Shown here: positions 12,388 to 23,390 of the stretch, piece by piece
Layout of the letters: each line of letters starts with the position of its first letter
How positions within the stretch are numbered: position 1 is the stretch's first letter
Assembly (NCBI RefSeq): GCF_029873635.1
Contig: NC_080419.1
Span: 72,652,597 to 72,716,596, forward strand
Source of the DNA: Malania oleifera
Taxonomy: Eukaryota; Streptophyta; Magnoliopsida; Santalales; Ximeniaceae
Direction: 5' to 3'
Length of the DNA stretch: 64,000 bases
Notes under the pieces: generated by a model
What the model was told of the DNA's origin: nothing
What the model saw: the letters and a program-made list of their open reading frames with translations, nothing else
Databases searched by the model: none
Position numbers and translations under genes: made by a program

Positions 12388-12602
12388 GCCCTTATGTGGT
12401 TCATTGCTGAAATTCAGAATCTCATCGACAAAGAGATCCAGAACGACTGGGAAATATCAGGCTAGGGTTCATCGATGAAGGAAGAGGTTCATCGACGAAT
12501 GACCTTCTGTGGTTCGTGGATGAAGGCGCCATTTCATAGATGAATTTGACTGGGTAAAGAGTCTATAAATAAGATTTTTGTTTGCTTCTTCATTAAGAAA
12601 GC

Positions 12603-12606
<4 letters not shown>

Positions 12607-12699
<93 letters not shown>
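12607..12699. repeat. (CT)n microsatellite in LTR leader
   Basis: Roughly 90 bp of CT repeats with a few CC and TTTC interruptions, just downstream of the LTR TATA box. It produces artificial open frames of alternating R-E or S-L on both strands, which are not genes. Confidence 0.95.
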
Positions 12700-13182
12700 A
12701 GAACCACGAACCACTCTCTCTCTTTCTCTTTGGTTTCTTCGTCGTTTGTCACCCGAATCAACGATCGGAAGTTACCACGAGGATTAGAGGGTGAACATCT
12801 ACAATCCTAGAGGAGTATATTCTTAATCTCGGGAAAAAGCTAGGGTTTGGTTTTCGAGCGTTTCAGATTCTTTTTCAGAAAAGGCAAGGGGATTAAGTTA
12901 AGTCAGTCTTTTTATGAAATTAAAATGTTTGAAATGTCTATGAAGTAAGTATATTCAGGTTTTTAGTTGAAATTTCTAAAACCAACCATTCAAAAGATCT
13001 ATTTTAAAACCTAGGATATATGTTATGGTATTTTTGGGAAAACGAATAGTGGAAAGCTCAGTTTTATGTTTTAAACTATATATGCTATGCTTTCTTGGTA
13101 GCCTACGGGCTATATTCAAAGTACAGGTGAATGATGAATGTCTGTGAAATACTGGAATTGTTTATGAAAATGCAGGAATACT

Positions 13183-13247
13183 TATATGATGGCCGCGAGG
13201 GCCGAGTTTTATATTTATGATGGCCGCGAGGGCCGAGTTTTTTATTA
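13183..13247. repeat. Two-copy 31-bp tandem repeat in LTR
   Basis: Two units containing GGCCGCGAGGGCCGAGTT occur back to back. They occupy the position where other copies of this LTR family carry different short tandem arrays (41712-41850, 44300-44445, 61390-61510). Confidence 0.85.
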
Positions 13248-14189
13248 TGTTAGGTTTTATATGAAATGATGATGAAATATGGTTTTATTACTTAAATTGC
13301 ACGATATGCTTTAGGAACCCTGATGGACCATTATGTTATGAGCACGATACCATTGCTAGGAATTATGTATGTGACCATGTGCGCCCACACTGTACTGCAA
13401 GAGTGTTTTGGGTGGTTTTATGCCAATTAGCCTCGGTAGAGGGTGTACCATACCTGGAAGCTCGGACTTTCAGGACACGGTAGGGCAATCGGGTCACACA
13501 AGTAAAATTGCGGATGCCTGCATAGTCGGAGTTATGACGTGGATATATGTTGACTTTGTCTGGGTTGATTACGCTAGGCTTAGTCCAGCCTTTAGGCCGC
13601 ACAACCTTGACCACGGGGGTTATACATGGCGTTTGTCCCAGGAGGTGTCTTTTATACATATCTATATATTTATGTAAATGAAGTTATGAAATGATTGAAC
13701 TGTTTATGTCAGGAGAATCAAACAAGTATTTCCAACTGTATAAGTACGTATGATGTAAAGACAACTATTTTTGGTTATATAAAGAATGAATGTTTTTCTG
13801 TAAACACTAATGCATGCTACCCACACACTGATATTAACTTGATCACCCCTACTGATAAGTTTCTCACCCCAATATACAAATCATCTTTTCGAGAAATAAT
13901 AGGTTTTGTGCTTAGCAGGATCAAAGGGTGGAAAATAGAATAGTTTCTTTTTTAGAGTGTCTGTAAGAACTCAAATGTGAGTAGTTATGTTGTATGCCTC
14001 TGGGCTTGTATTATGGTCGTATGGACCAAACTAGTTGTTCAGTTTTAGTCAGATTATAATATGGATGTTCGCAAACTTATATGTATGAAGGACTTAGAAC
14101 TCTGGTAGTGTATGTTTTGTGATTGTTTCAATGCTTTCGTTGCATCTATTTTTAATGTTTACGGTATCAAGTATACAGACGTCACTAAA

Positions 14190-14900
14190 GTAGCACCCCG
14201 AGCCCACAAGGAGTTCGCAGCGTTACATCATGCGTATGCAACCCTCATCATTTGTTGAAGGAGCAGACCCACTAGTAGCAAAGAACTGGGTTTAGGACAT
14301 AGAGGATATACTGGCAGTCATCTCGTATATAGAAGAGCAGAGGGTGTATTTGCCATATTTAAATTGACTGGGGAAGCAAAGTGCTGGTGGAGGTCGGTGA
14401 GACTACTGGAGAAGTAGAGGCCTTACACTTTAGCAATGACATGAAGTTGCTTCAGGAAGATTTTCTTCGAGCGGTACTTTCCCGCTACGGTCAGGAGTGC
14501 GAAGGCATAAGAGTTTTTGCATCTGACACAGGGGCCTTTGACGGTGCAGCAGTATGTAGTGAGATTCATTGAGTTATCCCGATTCACCCCATATCTGGTG
14601 CCAGATGAGGAAAGGAAGGTGAGAAAGTTTGAGGAGGGCCTGAGGCAAAACCTGTATGAGCAGGTGGTAGGCTTCTAAGCTCATACCTTCTCAGAGATAG
14701 CAGACAGAGCTACTGTGATTGAGAGTGGCTTGCATAGAGGCGATGTAGCACAGAGCCAGGGAAAGAGGCCCGTGCCTCCCGATTTTTAGGCAAGGTCCAA
14801 CCGAGGGAGAGTGCTAGATGAGAGAGGTTGTCTGTTATTGGTGCTATCATATTGGGCATATAGCGAAAAACTGCTAGGCACCACCAGCAATAGCGGCTGC
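14190..14900 (+). pseudogene. Gypsy gag of second element
   Basis: Reading across frames gives WVQDIEDILAVISY, LTGEAKCWWRSV, TVQQYVVRFIELSRFTPYLV, EERKVRKFEEGLRQ and a zinc knuckle CYWCYHIGHIAKNC near 14835-14875. The gag homology region and knuckle cysteines are intact but at least four stops or shifts occur. It is more complete than the gag at 6065. Confidence 0.8.
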
Positions 14901-14985
14901 TTTTTGACTATATAGAGGAGGCTACCAAGCACCTTGAGGCAGACAGCAGAGAAATACTGCTCTGACATAAGTTTATACACTAACA

Positions 14986-15365
14986 CCGAGAGATGCTGTG
15001 GCAGCGAGGGATGTGGTGACAGGTACTATTTCAATACTACCATTTAAAGCTACTGCCTTGTTTGATTCTGAGGCAACTCATTCTTTTATCGCCCGGGAAT
15101 ATGTTAAGTTGTGTGGGTTTAAACCTCAGCAGTTAGATATTAGTCTGTCTGTTGCTACACCAACTGGGGCCATAGGGTTATGTCGAAAGGTACTCAGGAA
15201 CTGTCTAGTGGGTATTTAGGGGAGGTCTTTGTCAGCTAATCTGGTGGTTTTAGATATGCATTGCTTTGAGGTGATCTTGGGGATGGATTGGCTAGCTACC
15301 CACTATGCTAGCATTGACTGCCATCAAAGAGAGGTAGTGTTCAGACCTCCAGAGGGACATGAGTA
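14986..15365 (+). pseudogene. Gypsy protease of second element
   Basis: Encodes ARDVVTGTI, then ATALFDSEATHSFIAREY, where the active-site DSGAT reads DSEAT (glycine lost), then VILGMDWLATHYASIDC and a TAG at 15365. Another TAG interrupts after NCLVGI at 15217. Loss of the catalytic glycine together with the stops marks it as dead. Confidence 0.8.
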
Positions 15366-15372
15366 GAGATTT

Positions 15373-16445
15373 GTGGGGTCATTTGTGCGTACCCCACCAC
15401 AGTTGTTATTCACTATTAGGGTGCGTAGATTGCTATTAGAAGGCTGTCAGGGATTTTTGGCCTATGTGAAGGCGGTATCAGAAGGAGAGTTGAGGATAGA
15501 GGATATCCCAGTAGTGAGAGATTTTTCTAATGTGTTCCTCGAGGATTTTTTAGGACTGCCTCTTGATCGCGAGGTAGAGTTTGTTATTGATCTGGTTCCG
15601 AGGACAGCGCCGATTTTGAAGGCGCCGTATAGAATGGCACCAACAGAGCTGAAAGAATTAAAGGAATAGTTGCGAAAACTTTTAGATAAGGGGTTTATTC
15701 GGCCCGGTGTGTCACCTTGGAGAGCTCCGATTTTATTTGTGAAGAAGAATGATGGGTCGATGAGGTTGTGCATTGACTACAGGGAAATAAATAAAGTAAC
15801 TATAAAGAATAAGTACCCACTCCCTCATATCGAAGATTTGTTTGATCAGCTACAGGGGACACAAATCTTTTAGAAGATAGACTTGCACTCTGGGTACCAT
15901 CAGGTGAAAGTCAGGGCGGAATATGTTCCTAAATGACATTTAGAACATTGTATGACCACTATGAATTCCTTGTTATGCCATTTGGTTTGACAAATGCTCA
16001 TGTGGTGTTTATAGATTTGATGAATAGGGTCTTCCACTAGTATTTAGACCAGTTTGTGGTAGTATTCATTGATGATTTACTAGTGTATTCGAAGAGCCCA
16101 GAGGAACATGAGGAACATTTTAGGATAGTGCTTCAGGTGCTGAGAGAAAGGAAGTTGTATGCGAAACTCAAGAAGTGCGAGTTCTGGCTGGAGTAGGTTA
16201 CCTTCCTTGGACACGTTATATCTAGGGGTGGTATTTCTATTGATCGAAGTAAGATTGATACGGTAGTAGACTGGGTATGACAAAGATTAGGAGTTTCTTG
16301 GGATTGGCTGGGTACTACCGCAGGTTTGTTGAAAGCTTCTCTAAACTGTCAGGGTCACTAACTAGACTGACCAGGAAGGGAGTGCAGTTTGAGTGGTCTA
16401 ATGATTGTGAACAAAGTTTCTAGGAGTTGAAGCAGCGACTCATCA
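15373..16445 (+). pseudogene. Gypsy reverse transcriptase of second element, truncated
   Basis: Contains [35 protein letters not shown] followed by TAG (15667), [40 protein letters not shown] and, after further stops, [13 protein letters not shown] (catalytic FIDD near 16065-16090) and FLGHVISRGG. Homology stops at about 16445 inside the connection domain, where a different LTR fragment starts. RNase H and integrase are absent. Confidence 0.85.
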
Positions 16446-17207
16446 TTGAAGCGAAGTAAAACTCTCCGCCTGAGGGTTTACTGAGTAAGGTGAGTGCCCT
16501 GATAGGTATCAGATGTAGTCATACTCGGCTGCATAACGTATTGGGGTAAAGGGAAGCTACTTGTATGGGCGGGTAAGCTTCCCTATTCTCGGGAATTTTG
16601 CGGGTAAATATGGATTGTATATGAATGAACTTTAAAAAATGGTTTTAAAGCTTATAAAAGCTTGTGTTTATATCTATATGATTATGAGCATATATATATA
16701 TATATATATTAGTGTATTTTCTCAGATGATATGATGATTTTAAAAGTAATATGTGTTATAACTGAACTCATATTGCCATGCACTGTAAATAATTTATTCC
16801 ATCTTATTGAGATGTGGTTCACCTGAATTATCCAAACTTTTCAGGGAACAGAGACAGACCAAAGGATAGAGCTTCGAGATAGTGTGGAGCGAATACCCTA
16901 ATATACAGGGTGAGTTTGGATTAGGGAGGTGTAATTTCCCTAAGATTGTATTGTTTTTGGGTATGATAGAAATGTGTGTAAATGTATGTTGAAACTCTGG
17001 ATATTGTATTCTGGATGGTATGTACATTATGTCTTCTGTTGTTAGGTTAATATAAATAAAACGTTTGATTACCCGGTACCCAATGCAGGTCGGGTCATAT
17101 GAGTGGTATCAGGATTGTTGACGTGACCAATATGATGTTGGTTGTATGATTTAATTATTATTGATGATTTATTTTTAAAAAATGGTATGAAAAATGGAGG
17201 CGTCACA
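16446..17207 (+). mobile_element. 3' part of a gypsy-type LTR
   Basis: Weakly resembles the 3' halves of the other LTRs (cttattgagatgtggttcacc ... ttttcaggg ... agcttcgagatagtg compared with 62310-62390) and ends GGCGTCACA at 17207. It contains a (TA)n run at 16692-16710. The junction with the pol fragment at 16446 is abrupt. Confidence 0.55.
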
Positions 17208-17750
17208 ATTAATTTGATCAAGCCTGAATGGTATATCAAATTACACATATAAAATTACTTATACTCACATATAATTACATAATTACGTCATTAAATAATT
17301 AATTATATTATTGCGTACATAGGATACATACACTTGTATACATACATATGGAAATTTAGGTGGCCTCGTCAAATTATTGCCCTTAACATACACTTGTATA
17401 CATAGATATGAAAATTTAGGCAGCCTTATCAAAATATTGCCCCTAGCAAATAAATATCGTCTCTTAACCCAAATAATAAAGGATTTATTGTCGCAACCAT
17501 TCAAAAATGGTTGGCTTTTTTTCCCCTCACTTTATGAACTTTTCAATTAAAATTTATACATATGTATATAAATAAAGTCAATTAATTATATATATAATAA
17601 ATTAACATACTAATTACATACATACAAATCCACATACTTACACACACAAACACACAATTATGTTATTAATTAATATATATAGTCATGCATTATGTACAAA
17701 CAAATTTAAATAATTACATATAATTAAGTGCATAGATATCTAACACATTT
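17208..17750. other. AT-rich DNA with a 60-bp tandem duplication
   Basis: Copies at 17327-17386 and 17387-17446 share the start catacacttgtata and the end attgccc, differing at about ten positions. Nothing else is recognisable in this stretch. Confidence 0.8.
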
Positions 17751-18180
17751 ATGGTGGCGGTGGGCTGTAATTACCACCTCAAGCTACCGGTAATGAGATC
17801 ATTGCTACTTCTTTCTGTGTTGGTTATTGGAGATCCTCATGCTCGTATTCATTTCCCATCTTAGTTAATTACGTGGGGTATTTTTGTATTTTCACATATT
17901 TGAGTTGATGTACTTAACAATATTTTTCATAATTTTGAAAATCACGGAAGAGTTTTGTGATTGTAAGAAAAACACATTTGCTTTTATTAAACCACAATGG
18001 GAGTTATACAATTTTTTCATAATTTTATTTTATATCTAAGATTTATTGAGGATAATAAAAAAATTTATATAATATTACTTCACATGAAATTAAATGTAAC
18101 ATATTTACTAGTACTCTATAAAAATAGTTAAAATCATAAAAAAATTGTTAAGTTTTCTTTTTATCCTTACTAGTGATGGA
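17751..18180 (+). repeat. 430-bp direct repeat, left copy
   Basis: Starts atggtggcggtgggct and ends ccttactagtgatgg. It matches 20735-21165 with about seven substitutions and two 1-bp length differences (about 98% by eye). It lacks LTR hallmarks: no CA end, no primer site, no short flanking duplication. It brackets the caulimovirid insertion in the same orientation as the right copy. Confidence 0.95.
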
Positions 18181-18318
18181 GCATAGAACATGCCCGTCTA
18201 GATTTCTTGTTGCATGTTTAAATGAAACAGATCATGAAATTGTTCCAGATATTCAAAAAACACTTGCTACAAAAGTTATTCAAGATGAAAGTGGAAATGT
18301 TAAGATTAACTACAAAAT
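18181..18318 (+). other. Unrecognised coding-like fragment at viral junction
   Basis: An open plus-strand frame reads NETDHEIVPDIQKTLATKV and VIQDESGNVKINYKM, protein-like but of no family I recognise. It is opposite in orientation to the adjoining viral sequence, so it could be another piece of the same virus joined in inverted order. It contains the 18-bp word at 18202-18219 that recurs at 18637 and 20717. Confidence 0.4.
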
Positions 18319-18554
18319 GTATTTGGGAGGTTTGAACAAACTTCTTTTTCAAGCTTTTCTTTAAATGATTCAATTTGAGATTTTATTTCGGGAGTTTGAA
18401 TTTGTTCTTCAATTCTTTTGTGATAAATTTCCCTTGATAAAGATTTAAGGTGCTTCCGCTTATTTTGAATAAGGTTTATTCTACTAATTCCCAAATCTTT
18501 TAATGTATTTATTTCTTTTTCATGCATTTTTTCAACAAATTCAAATGTAATATC
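18319..18554 (-). pseudogene. Endogenous caulimovirid: end of protease to start of reverse transcriptase
   Basis: Continues the polyprotein after a single TAA. Lysine- and glutamate-rich, with KEINTLKDLG early and EVCSNLPN just before the end, which matches the position where caulimovirid reverse transcriptases begin. The frame is cut within a few residues of that point by the inverted junction at about 18318, so the polymerase and RNase H are absent from this window. Confidence 0.6.
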
Positions 18555-19034
18555 TTAACCACCAATTGTTGTATGAATACCATTTTTGTTGACCATAAAA
18601 GGATAAATCATGGTAAAGAAAGGTGTTCCAAGTATAATTTCTTGTTGCATGTTTTTGACAAGTACAAATGTTGTTTTAAGACAAATATCTTGTTTACAAA
18701 CATGAGCGTTTGAGATTTTGTATTGTATTTTAAGGGTCGAGTTTGTTGCACTAAATAATTGTACTTTGGTTTTTTCATAATAACATGTTGGAATAAGACC
18801 TTCTTGGATACAATTTAAATCCGCTCCTGTATCAAGTAGAGCACAGGCTTTGAGGACAAAAGTTTTATTAATAACAATTTTAATCTCTGAATACCATTTA
18901 TGAATATTGACTTTTGATAAGTAATTGAGAAATCCTTGATTAACTTGAAATTGAAATTCTTCTTCATCTTCAGGATTGATTTTTGACTTTCCTTTGTAAT
19001 CGATTTTATCAATTCTTAAGTTCCTTTGAAACAT
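18555..19034 (-). pseudogene. Endogenous caulimovirid aspartic protease
   Basis: A 159-codon open frame with the retropepsin signature ALLDTGADLNCIQEG at about residues 87-101 and IILGTPFF at about residues 133-140, the two motifs that form and support the active site. Caulimovirid proteases (MEROPS A3-like) lie between coat protein and polymerase, as here. The catalytic DTGA is intact. Upstream (19035-19225) is a charged, coiled-coil-like linker with a stop. Confidence 0.8.
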
Positions 19035-19225
19035 ATTCTGTTTAAATTCTTCATTTGTTCTTTTATTCTTTTGATTTCTTCTTTTGTCTGATTCACTTCT
19101 CTTTGTAAGTCTTGAATGCTAATTTCTTTATTTGGTAAAACTTCTTTATCTTTGAATCTATTAATAATTTCTTCTATATTATAACCTTTATTAATTTTTG
19201 GAATTTTCTCCTTTTCTAAATTTTT

Positions 19226-19804
19226 CTATAATTGCTGTAAGTATTTGTTTTTAACTTTTGGATCTTGAATATGTTCAATCATTTCAAATATGATTTCATT
19301 TTCTTTTGAAATAACATTGACTGATTTTGAACATTTGTTACATGAACAAAACCCCATTTCTTCTTGACAAGATCCTTCAGAGGAAATATTTCTTTCTGAA
19401 GTTTCAGAACTTGAGATAATTTCATTGACAAATTCTTTATCAGAGGAAGATGAAGTAGCATCAGAATCCTCCGACTCGCTATTAATGATTAAATTAAGCA
19501 TTGTTTTTAATTCTTTTCCTATGTTAAGTTCTTTAATCTCTTGCTTAACTTTACAATCTCTTGCATAATGTCCTTTCTTTCCACATTTAAAACAGGTTTT
19601 TTGATTTTTATATTTTTGAGTTTTATCTTTGTTTTGAGATTTTGAAGTTCCTTCATGTCTTCTCTTTTTCTTCTTATAAAATTTTTTGTCATATTTTTTG
19701 TAATAACCTTTTGAAGGTTTGTATTTTTTATGAGCTTTCTTTTGATGTTTTCTTGAAGGTGCTTGTATTTTTTTCATATCCGTACTGGGTACAGAACTCA
19801 CCAA
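19226..19804 (-). pseudogene. Endogenous caulimovirid coat protein C-end with zinc knuckle
   Basis: A very basic stretch (KKYDKKFYKKKKRRHEG) leads to a zinc knuckle CFKCGKKGHYARDC (CCHC spacing intact) and then an acidic, serine-rich tail (SESEDSDATSSSSD). This basic, CCHC, acidic order is usual for caulimovirid capsid proteins, where the knuckle binds RNA. It is a +/-1 frameshift away from the upstream coat frame (break near 19790). A short CSCNKC motif follows near 19335. Confidence 0.8.
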
Positions 19805-20694
19805 GTTCTCCTTTGTTTCTTTCGAATTCAGTTTTCATTTGTGATTGTATTTTGAGTTCATTACAGAGTTTCAAACCTTCATGATTAATTGTACAAACAA
19901 TCTGCTCATAAGTGATTGATTCGTAGTTTGTTCCTAAGGTTTTTTTGACACGATCTCTGACTCTTTGAGCAAATAGTTTTGGTAAACCACTAATAAATTT
20001 TTCTTTCCAGAATCCAGATCTTCCATTTGGTCTGCTCATAACTTTTGCAATAAAAACATCTTTGTACCATTGAAAATCTGATAATTTTGGACAAGTGAGG
20101 TTGAGTAGAATAACACTATTCTTTTCGTGTTGACTACTTTGATCCCCAATAAATTGCTTAAATATTGACCAGAGAAGTGCTGCAACAGCATCACTCTCTT
20201 GGCTTTGTATTCCATTCTCTTCTTTGACCTTTTTGGTTTCCATAATTTGTCTTTTCTTAAAAGGGGTAAGATAATGATCCCACCATTTCTTAAGAGTTCC
20301 TGTGAATCCATGAGTAATTAATGCAACAATCTGTTCTTCACTCACTTTAGATGAATGAAGTCTGAAAGCAGTTGTTGTCATAGTCATTTGATGTAATAAG
20401 GAATGAAGTTGATGTTTCGTTAATCCTTCAATTCTCCATTCATGAATTTCATTTCCTTGAAAAATCTTTTGAGGAAGATCATTTGTCTCTTCTGATAAGA
20501 GGCTTGGAGGTGTAGGCCTTTTGTAATAAATTCTTTGACTCTGACTTTTCCATCCTTTGATTTTATTTATTTCAAAATCTTCATTATTCGTAAAACTTGA
20601 TTCAAGGGCATTAATTGCTTCTTCTTTTGATAACATATTAATTTTGAGGTTAGAAGTTTGACTAACAAGTTCACCAATCTTTTTAATAAGAAGA
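19728..20694 (-). pseudogene. Endogenous caulimovirid coat protein core
   Basis: A 329-codon open frame whose first six codons derive from junction filler; viral-looking sequence begins at NLLIKKIGELV. It contains GTLKKWWDHYL and RSGFWKEKFISGLPKLFAQRV, comparable with the core and the (W/Y)xxxFIxGLP-type segment of caulimovirid capsid proteins. The long open frame suggests modest age. Family assignment (Caulimoviridae) is supported by linkage to the knuckle and protease; genus is not determined. The movement protein region is not seen. Confidence 0.75.
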
Positions 20695-20734
20695 TTGCAT
20701 GTTTTTGACAAGTACAATTTCTTGTTGCATGTTT
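20695..20734. other. Junction filler copied from inside the viral insert
   Basis: 20695-20717 is identical to 18645-18667 and 20717-20734 is identical to 18637-18654, so two overlapping pieces of one donor site were joined in reversed order at the right end of the insert. The second piece abuts the right 430-bp repeat exactly. Confidence 0.9.
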
Positions 20735-21165
20735 ATGGTGGCGGTGGGCTATAATTACCACCTCAAGCTACCGGTAATGAGATCATTGCTACTTCTTTCT
20801 GTGTTGGTTATTGGAGATCCTCATGCTCATATTCATTTCCCATCTTAGTTAATTACGTGGGGTATTTTTGTATTTTCACATATTTGAGTTGATGTACTTA
20901 ACAATATTTTTCATAATTTTGAAAATCACAGAAGAGTTTTGTGATTGTAAGAAAAACACGTTTGTTTTTATTAAACCACAATGGGAGTTATACAATTTTT
21001 TCATAACTTTATTTTATATCTAAGATTTATTGAGGATAATAAAAAAATTTTATATAATATTACTTCACATGAAATTAAATGTAACATATTTACTAGTACT
21101 CTATAAAAATAGTTAAAATCATAAAAAAAATTGTTAAATTTTCTTTTTATCCTTACTAGTGATGG
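20735..21165 (+). repeat. 430-bp direct repeat, right copy
   Basis: Same start and end as the left copy at 17751. Most differences are G/A or C/T transitions (for example ctgtaatt/ctataatt and atcacgg/atcacag), as expected from deamination of methylated DNA. Its right flank (tagatttaaatataaat) differs from the left copy's right flank, which is the viral junction. Confidence 0.95.
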
Positions 21166-21940
21166 TAGATTTAAATATAAATATAAATTATATCAAATCA
21201 TAATATATATATATATATATATAGGTACATAAACTTGCACATAATATTTTTTTTATTGAAAAAAATCAAAGTTTTTGTTTGATAGCACAGATTTCAGGCT
21301 TTGAATTTAAATTTATATGAATTTGAAGAGAATCTAATACAATTTTACACTATTTTATTTAGATTTACATGATCCAAATAAAATGTCTAACCTCTAAACT
21401 TTCAACACACAATAAAAATAGAAAGGAACACTATAAAAGATCTTGTTTAAGATCATATGATTGCAGCATATAAGTTGAATCTTTTAATTGATAATTGAGT
21501 CAAGAAAAGCTTGCTCCTCATCAAACAATTTTTCTAATATTAAATTGAATGGATTTGTGTGATGTACGCAACTTTATTCACCCATCACACATGCATTTTG
21601 AAGTCAATTCTTATTTGCATTTACCTTCACTTTTTACTTCAATTTCATTATAAAAAGGATAATTCTAAATTTTTTAAAAGGTAACAATAGTTTAGACTAA
21701 CTTGATAATCACTTGAATATTTAAAAAATAATAATAATATCATATCTTTCCCCAACAGTCATATAACGACTAATTTTAGGTTTGGCCTATAAACACAAGT
21801 TTAAACAACTTGTAAAATATTTGAAAAATATTTTGAGAGCATACTTCATTATTCTTTGATTCCCAAACTTATTTTATACTCCATTTTTGAAGATCAAAGT
21901 CATATTTCTCCTACTCTTAATAATCATTCACTAGCAATGG
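21166..21940. other. AT-rich DNA without recognisable genes
   Basis: A (TA)n run lies at about 21203-21223. No long frame, RNA gene or repeat partner was found. Confidence 0.5.
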
Positions 21941-23263
21941 TATCGTGCTCACAAAACAACTGGTCCCTAGGGTTCCTAAAGCATATCATGCAATTCAAGT
22001 AATTAAAAATTGTATTTTAAATCATTTCATTTCAAACTGCCATTAAATAAAAACTTGGCTCCTAGCCGTCAAATAAACCCAGCTCACAGCTGTCAAATAA
22101 AACCTAACCTCCGGTCATCATATAAAACTCAGCTCACAGCCGTCATATCAAATCCCTGTATTACTCAAGCAATTCCAGTATGTCTCACCAATAGTTTCAG
22201 TATATTTCATAATCATTCCCAAATTCGGTTACACGATAAACCATATAAATTTATTCACCTGTCACACAATTTCAATATTCAAACATGATCCAGGAGACAA
22301 CCAAGAAAACACTGTATTTTTAATTCGTAAGATAAATCAGATTTTCCACTATTCATATTATTCAAAATATCGTACCATATATCCTAAGTTTGAAAAATCT
22401 CTACTGAATGGTTAGTTTTTAAAATAATATTTGAACTCATAAATAAATAAATATATAACAGTTTAATCAGTTCATATTTCATAAAAATTTTGACTTAACT
22501 TAATCCCCTTACCTGAATTCTGAAAAGCCTGGTAAAAATCCTAACACATGCCCATGGCGTTCAGAACTCCAAACCCTGAAACTTCATTTTCCTAGTTCCA
22601 TCAGTTCAATCCCCAAATTATAATTTCCTTAATATTCCTAGGCTCACAAAATTTTCAATAACTATTTAAACATTTCCTAAGCCTATAAACTCCAAATAAA
22701 TAATTAAATTCTCAAAAATAGAAAATTTGCTAAATTCCTTAAATCTTATCCTAGCCTTAGAGTGGTACTTGGAAAACCCAGTTTAAAAATTTACTCCGCT
22801 AGATTTTAGAGAAACGCTCCTAAAACATCGTGATGGTTTCTGATTGTTAGTTTGACTAAAGATTTAACAAAAAATTGAGGAAAGGAAAAATGTTTACCTT
22901 ACCCTAGGAGTGGTGCGTACGTCGCTCCTAAGAGAAATCCACTTTGCTAGGAATATCAGTGGCAGAGAATAGAACTCAGTGGTATCTTCTGTTTTTCGAT
23001 CGGCACCCATTTGGCTGACAAAATCGAGGAGAGAGAGAGGGGAGGCGAAGGAGAGAGGAGAGAGAGAGAGAGTGGCGTCAATTTGGGGGGTCTTCTCCAT
23101 TTAATTTCATTCAAACTTCCTTAGGAAGTTACTTTATATACATACATATATATATTATAATATTAATTAATATTATTTATTTATTTTAATTTTAATTTTT
23201 AATTTTTATTATTTTTATTATTATTTTTACATTTCCATGCAAATTATTTTCTGGGGTGTTACA
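21941..23263 (-). mobile_element. Gypsy LTR, minus strand, 3'-truncated
   Basis: The minus-strand start TGTAACACCCC corresponds to ggggtgttaca ending at 23263. Landmarks match the LTR at 1-1825: agcaatggtatcgtgctcac at 21943 and catatatcctaagtttg at 22377. It breaks off at 21941, lacking the last several hundred bases. A GA-rich tract at 23025-23075 corresponds to the CT leader of the other LTRs. Confidence 0.8.
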
Positions 23264-23268
23264 ATCGA

Positions 23269-23281
23269 GGCTCTGATACCA
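23269..23281 (-). other. Initiator-Met tRNA primer binding site
   Basis: GGCTCTGATACCA is the complement of TGGTATCAGAGCC, the usual plant retrotransposon primer site. It belongs to the minus-strand element whose 5' LTR starts to its right at about 23284 and continues at 38531. Confidence 0.75.
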
Positions 23282-23283
23282 AT

Positions 23284-23390
23284 CGAAGGGACCTGCAGAA
23301 TAGCCCTAAGATCTGGTTGTAATGCATACGGATAACAAAAAAAAAATTGATCTTGTAATCACTAATTACGTGATTAGGATTATACATGTG
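23284..23390 (-). mobile_element. Copia-type 5' LTR, inner piece
   Basis: Lies between the primer site and the Athila-like element. It is interpreted as one end of an LTR whose remainder is 38531-39699, split by the 15-kb nested insertion. The body of this element, expected left of the primer site, has been lost at the 21941-23263 LTR. Confidence 0.55.

Larger units (their letters stand above)
12388..14184 (+). mobile_element. 5'-truncated gypsy LTR of second element
   Basis: Abuts the previous LTR. It carries the same landmarks: degraded CGTCGACGA motifs (12420-12510), TATAAATA at 12564-12571, the agcacgataccattgcta block (13341) and ggccgcacaacc block (13594-13606). The start TG is missing, so the first 100-200 bp are lost. 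The end near gacgtcac at 14184 is placed by where gag-coding sequence begins. Confidence 0.7.

Noticed and set aside
12469-12787. Overlapping frames rich in R-E and S-L repeats on both strands
   Set aside because: They are translations of the (CT)n microsatellite in the LTR leader.
17751-21165. Reading the 430-bp repeats as LTRs of a retrotransposon carrying viral genes
   Set aside because: No TG..CA ends, primer site, polypurine tract or short target duplication; kept as an alternative in the finding only.
23269-23281. A tRNA gene fragment
   Set aside because: Only the 13-bp primer complement is present, with no tRNA body.
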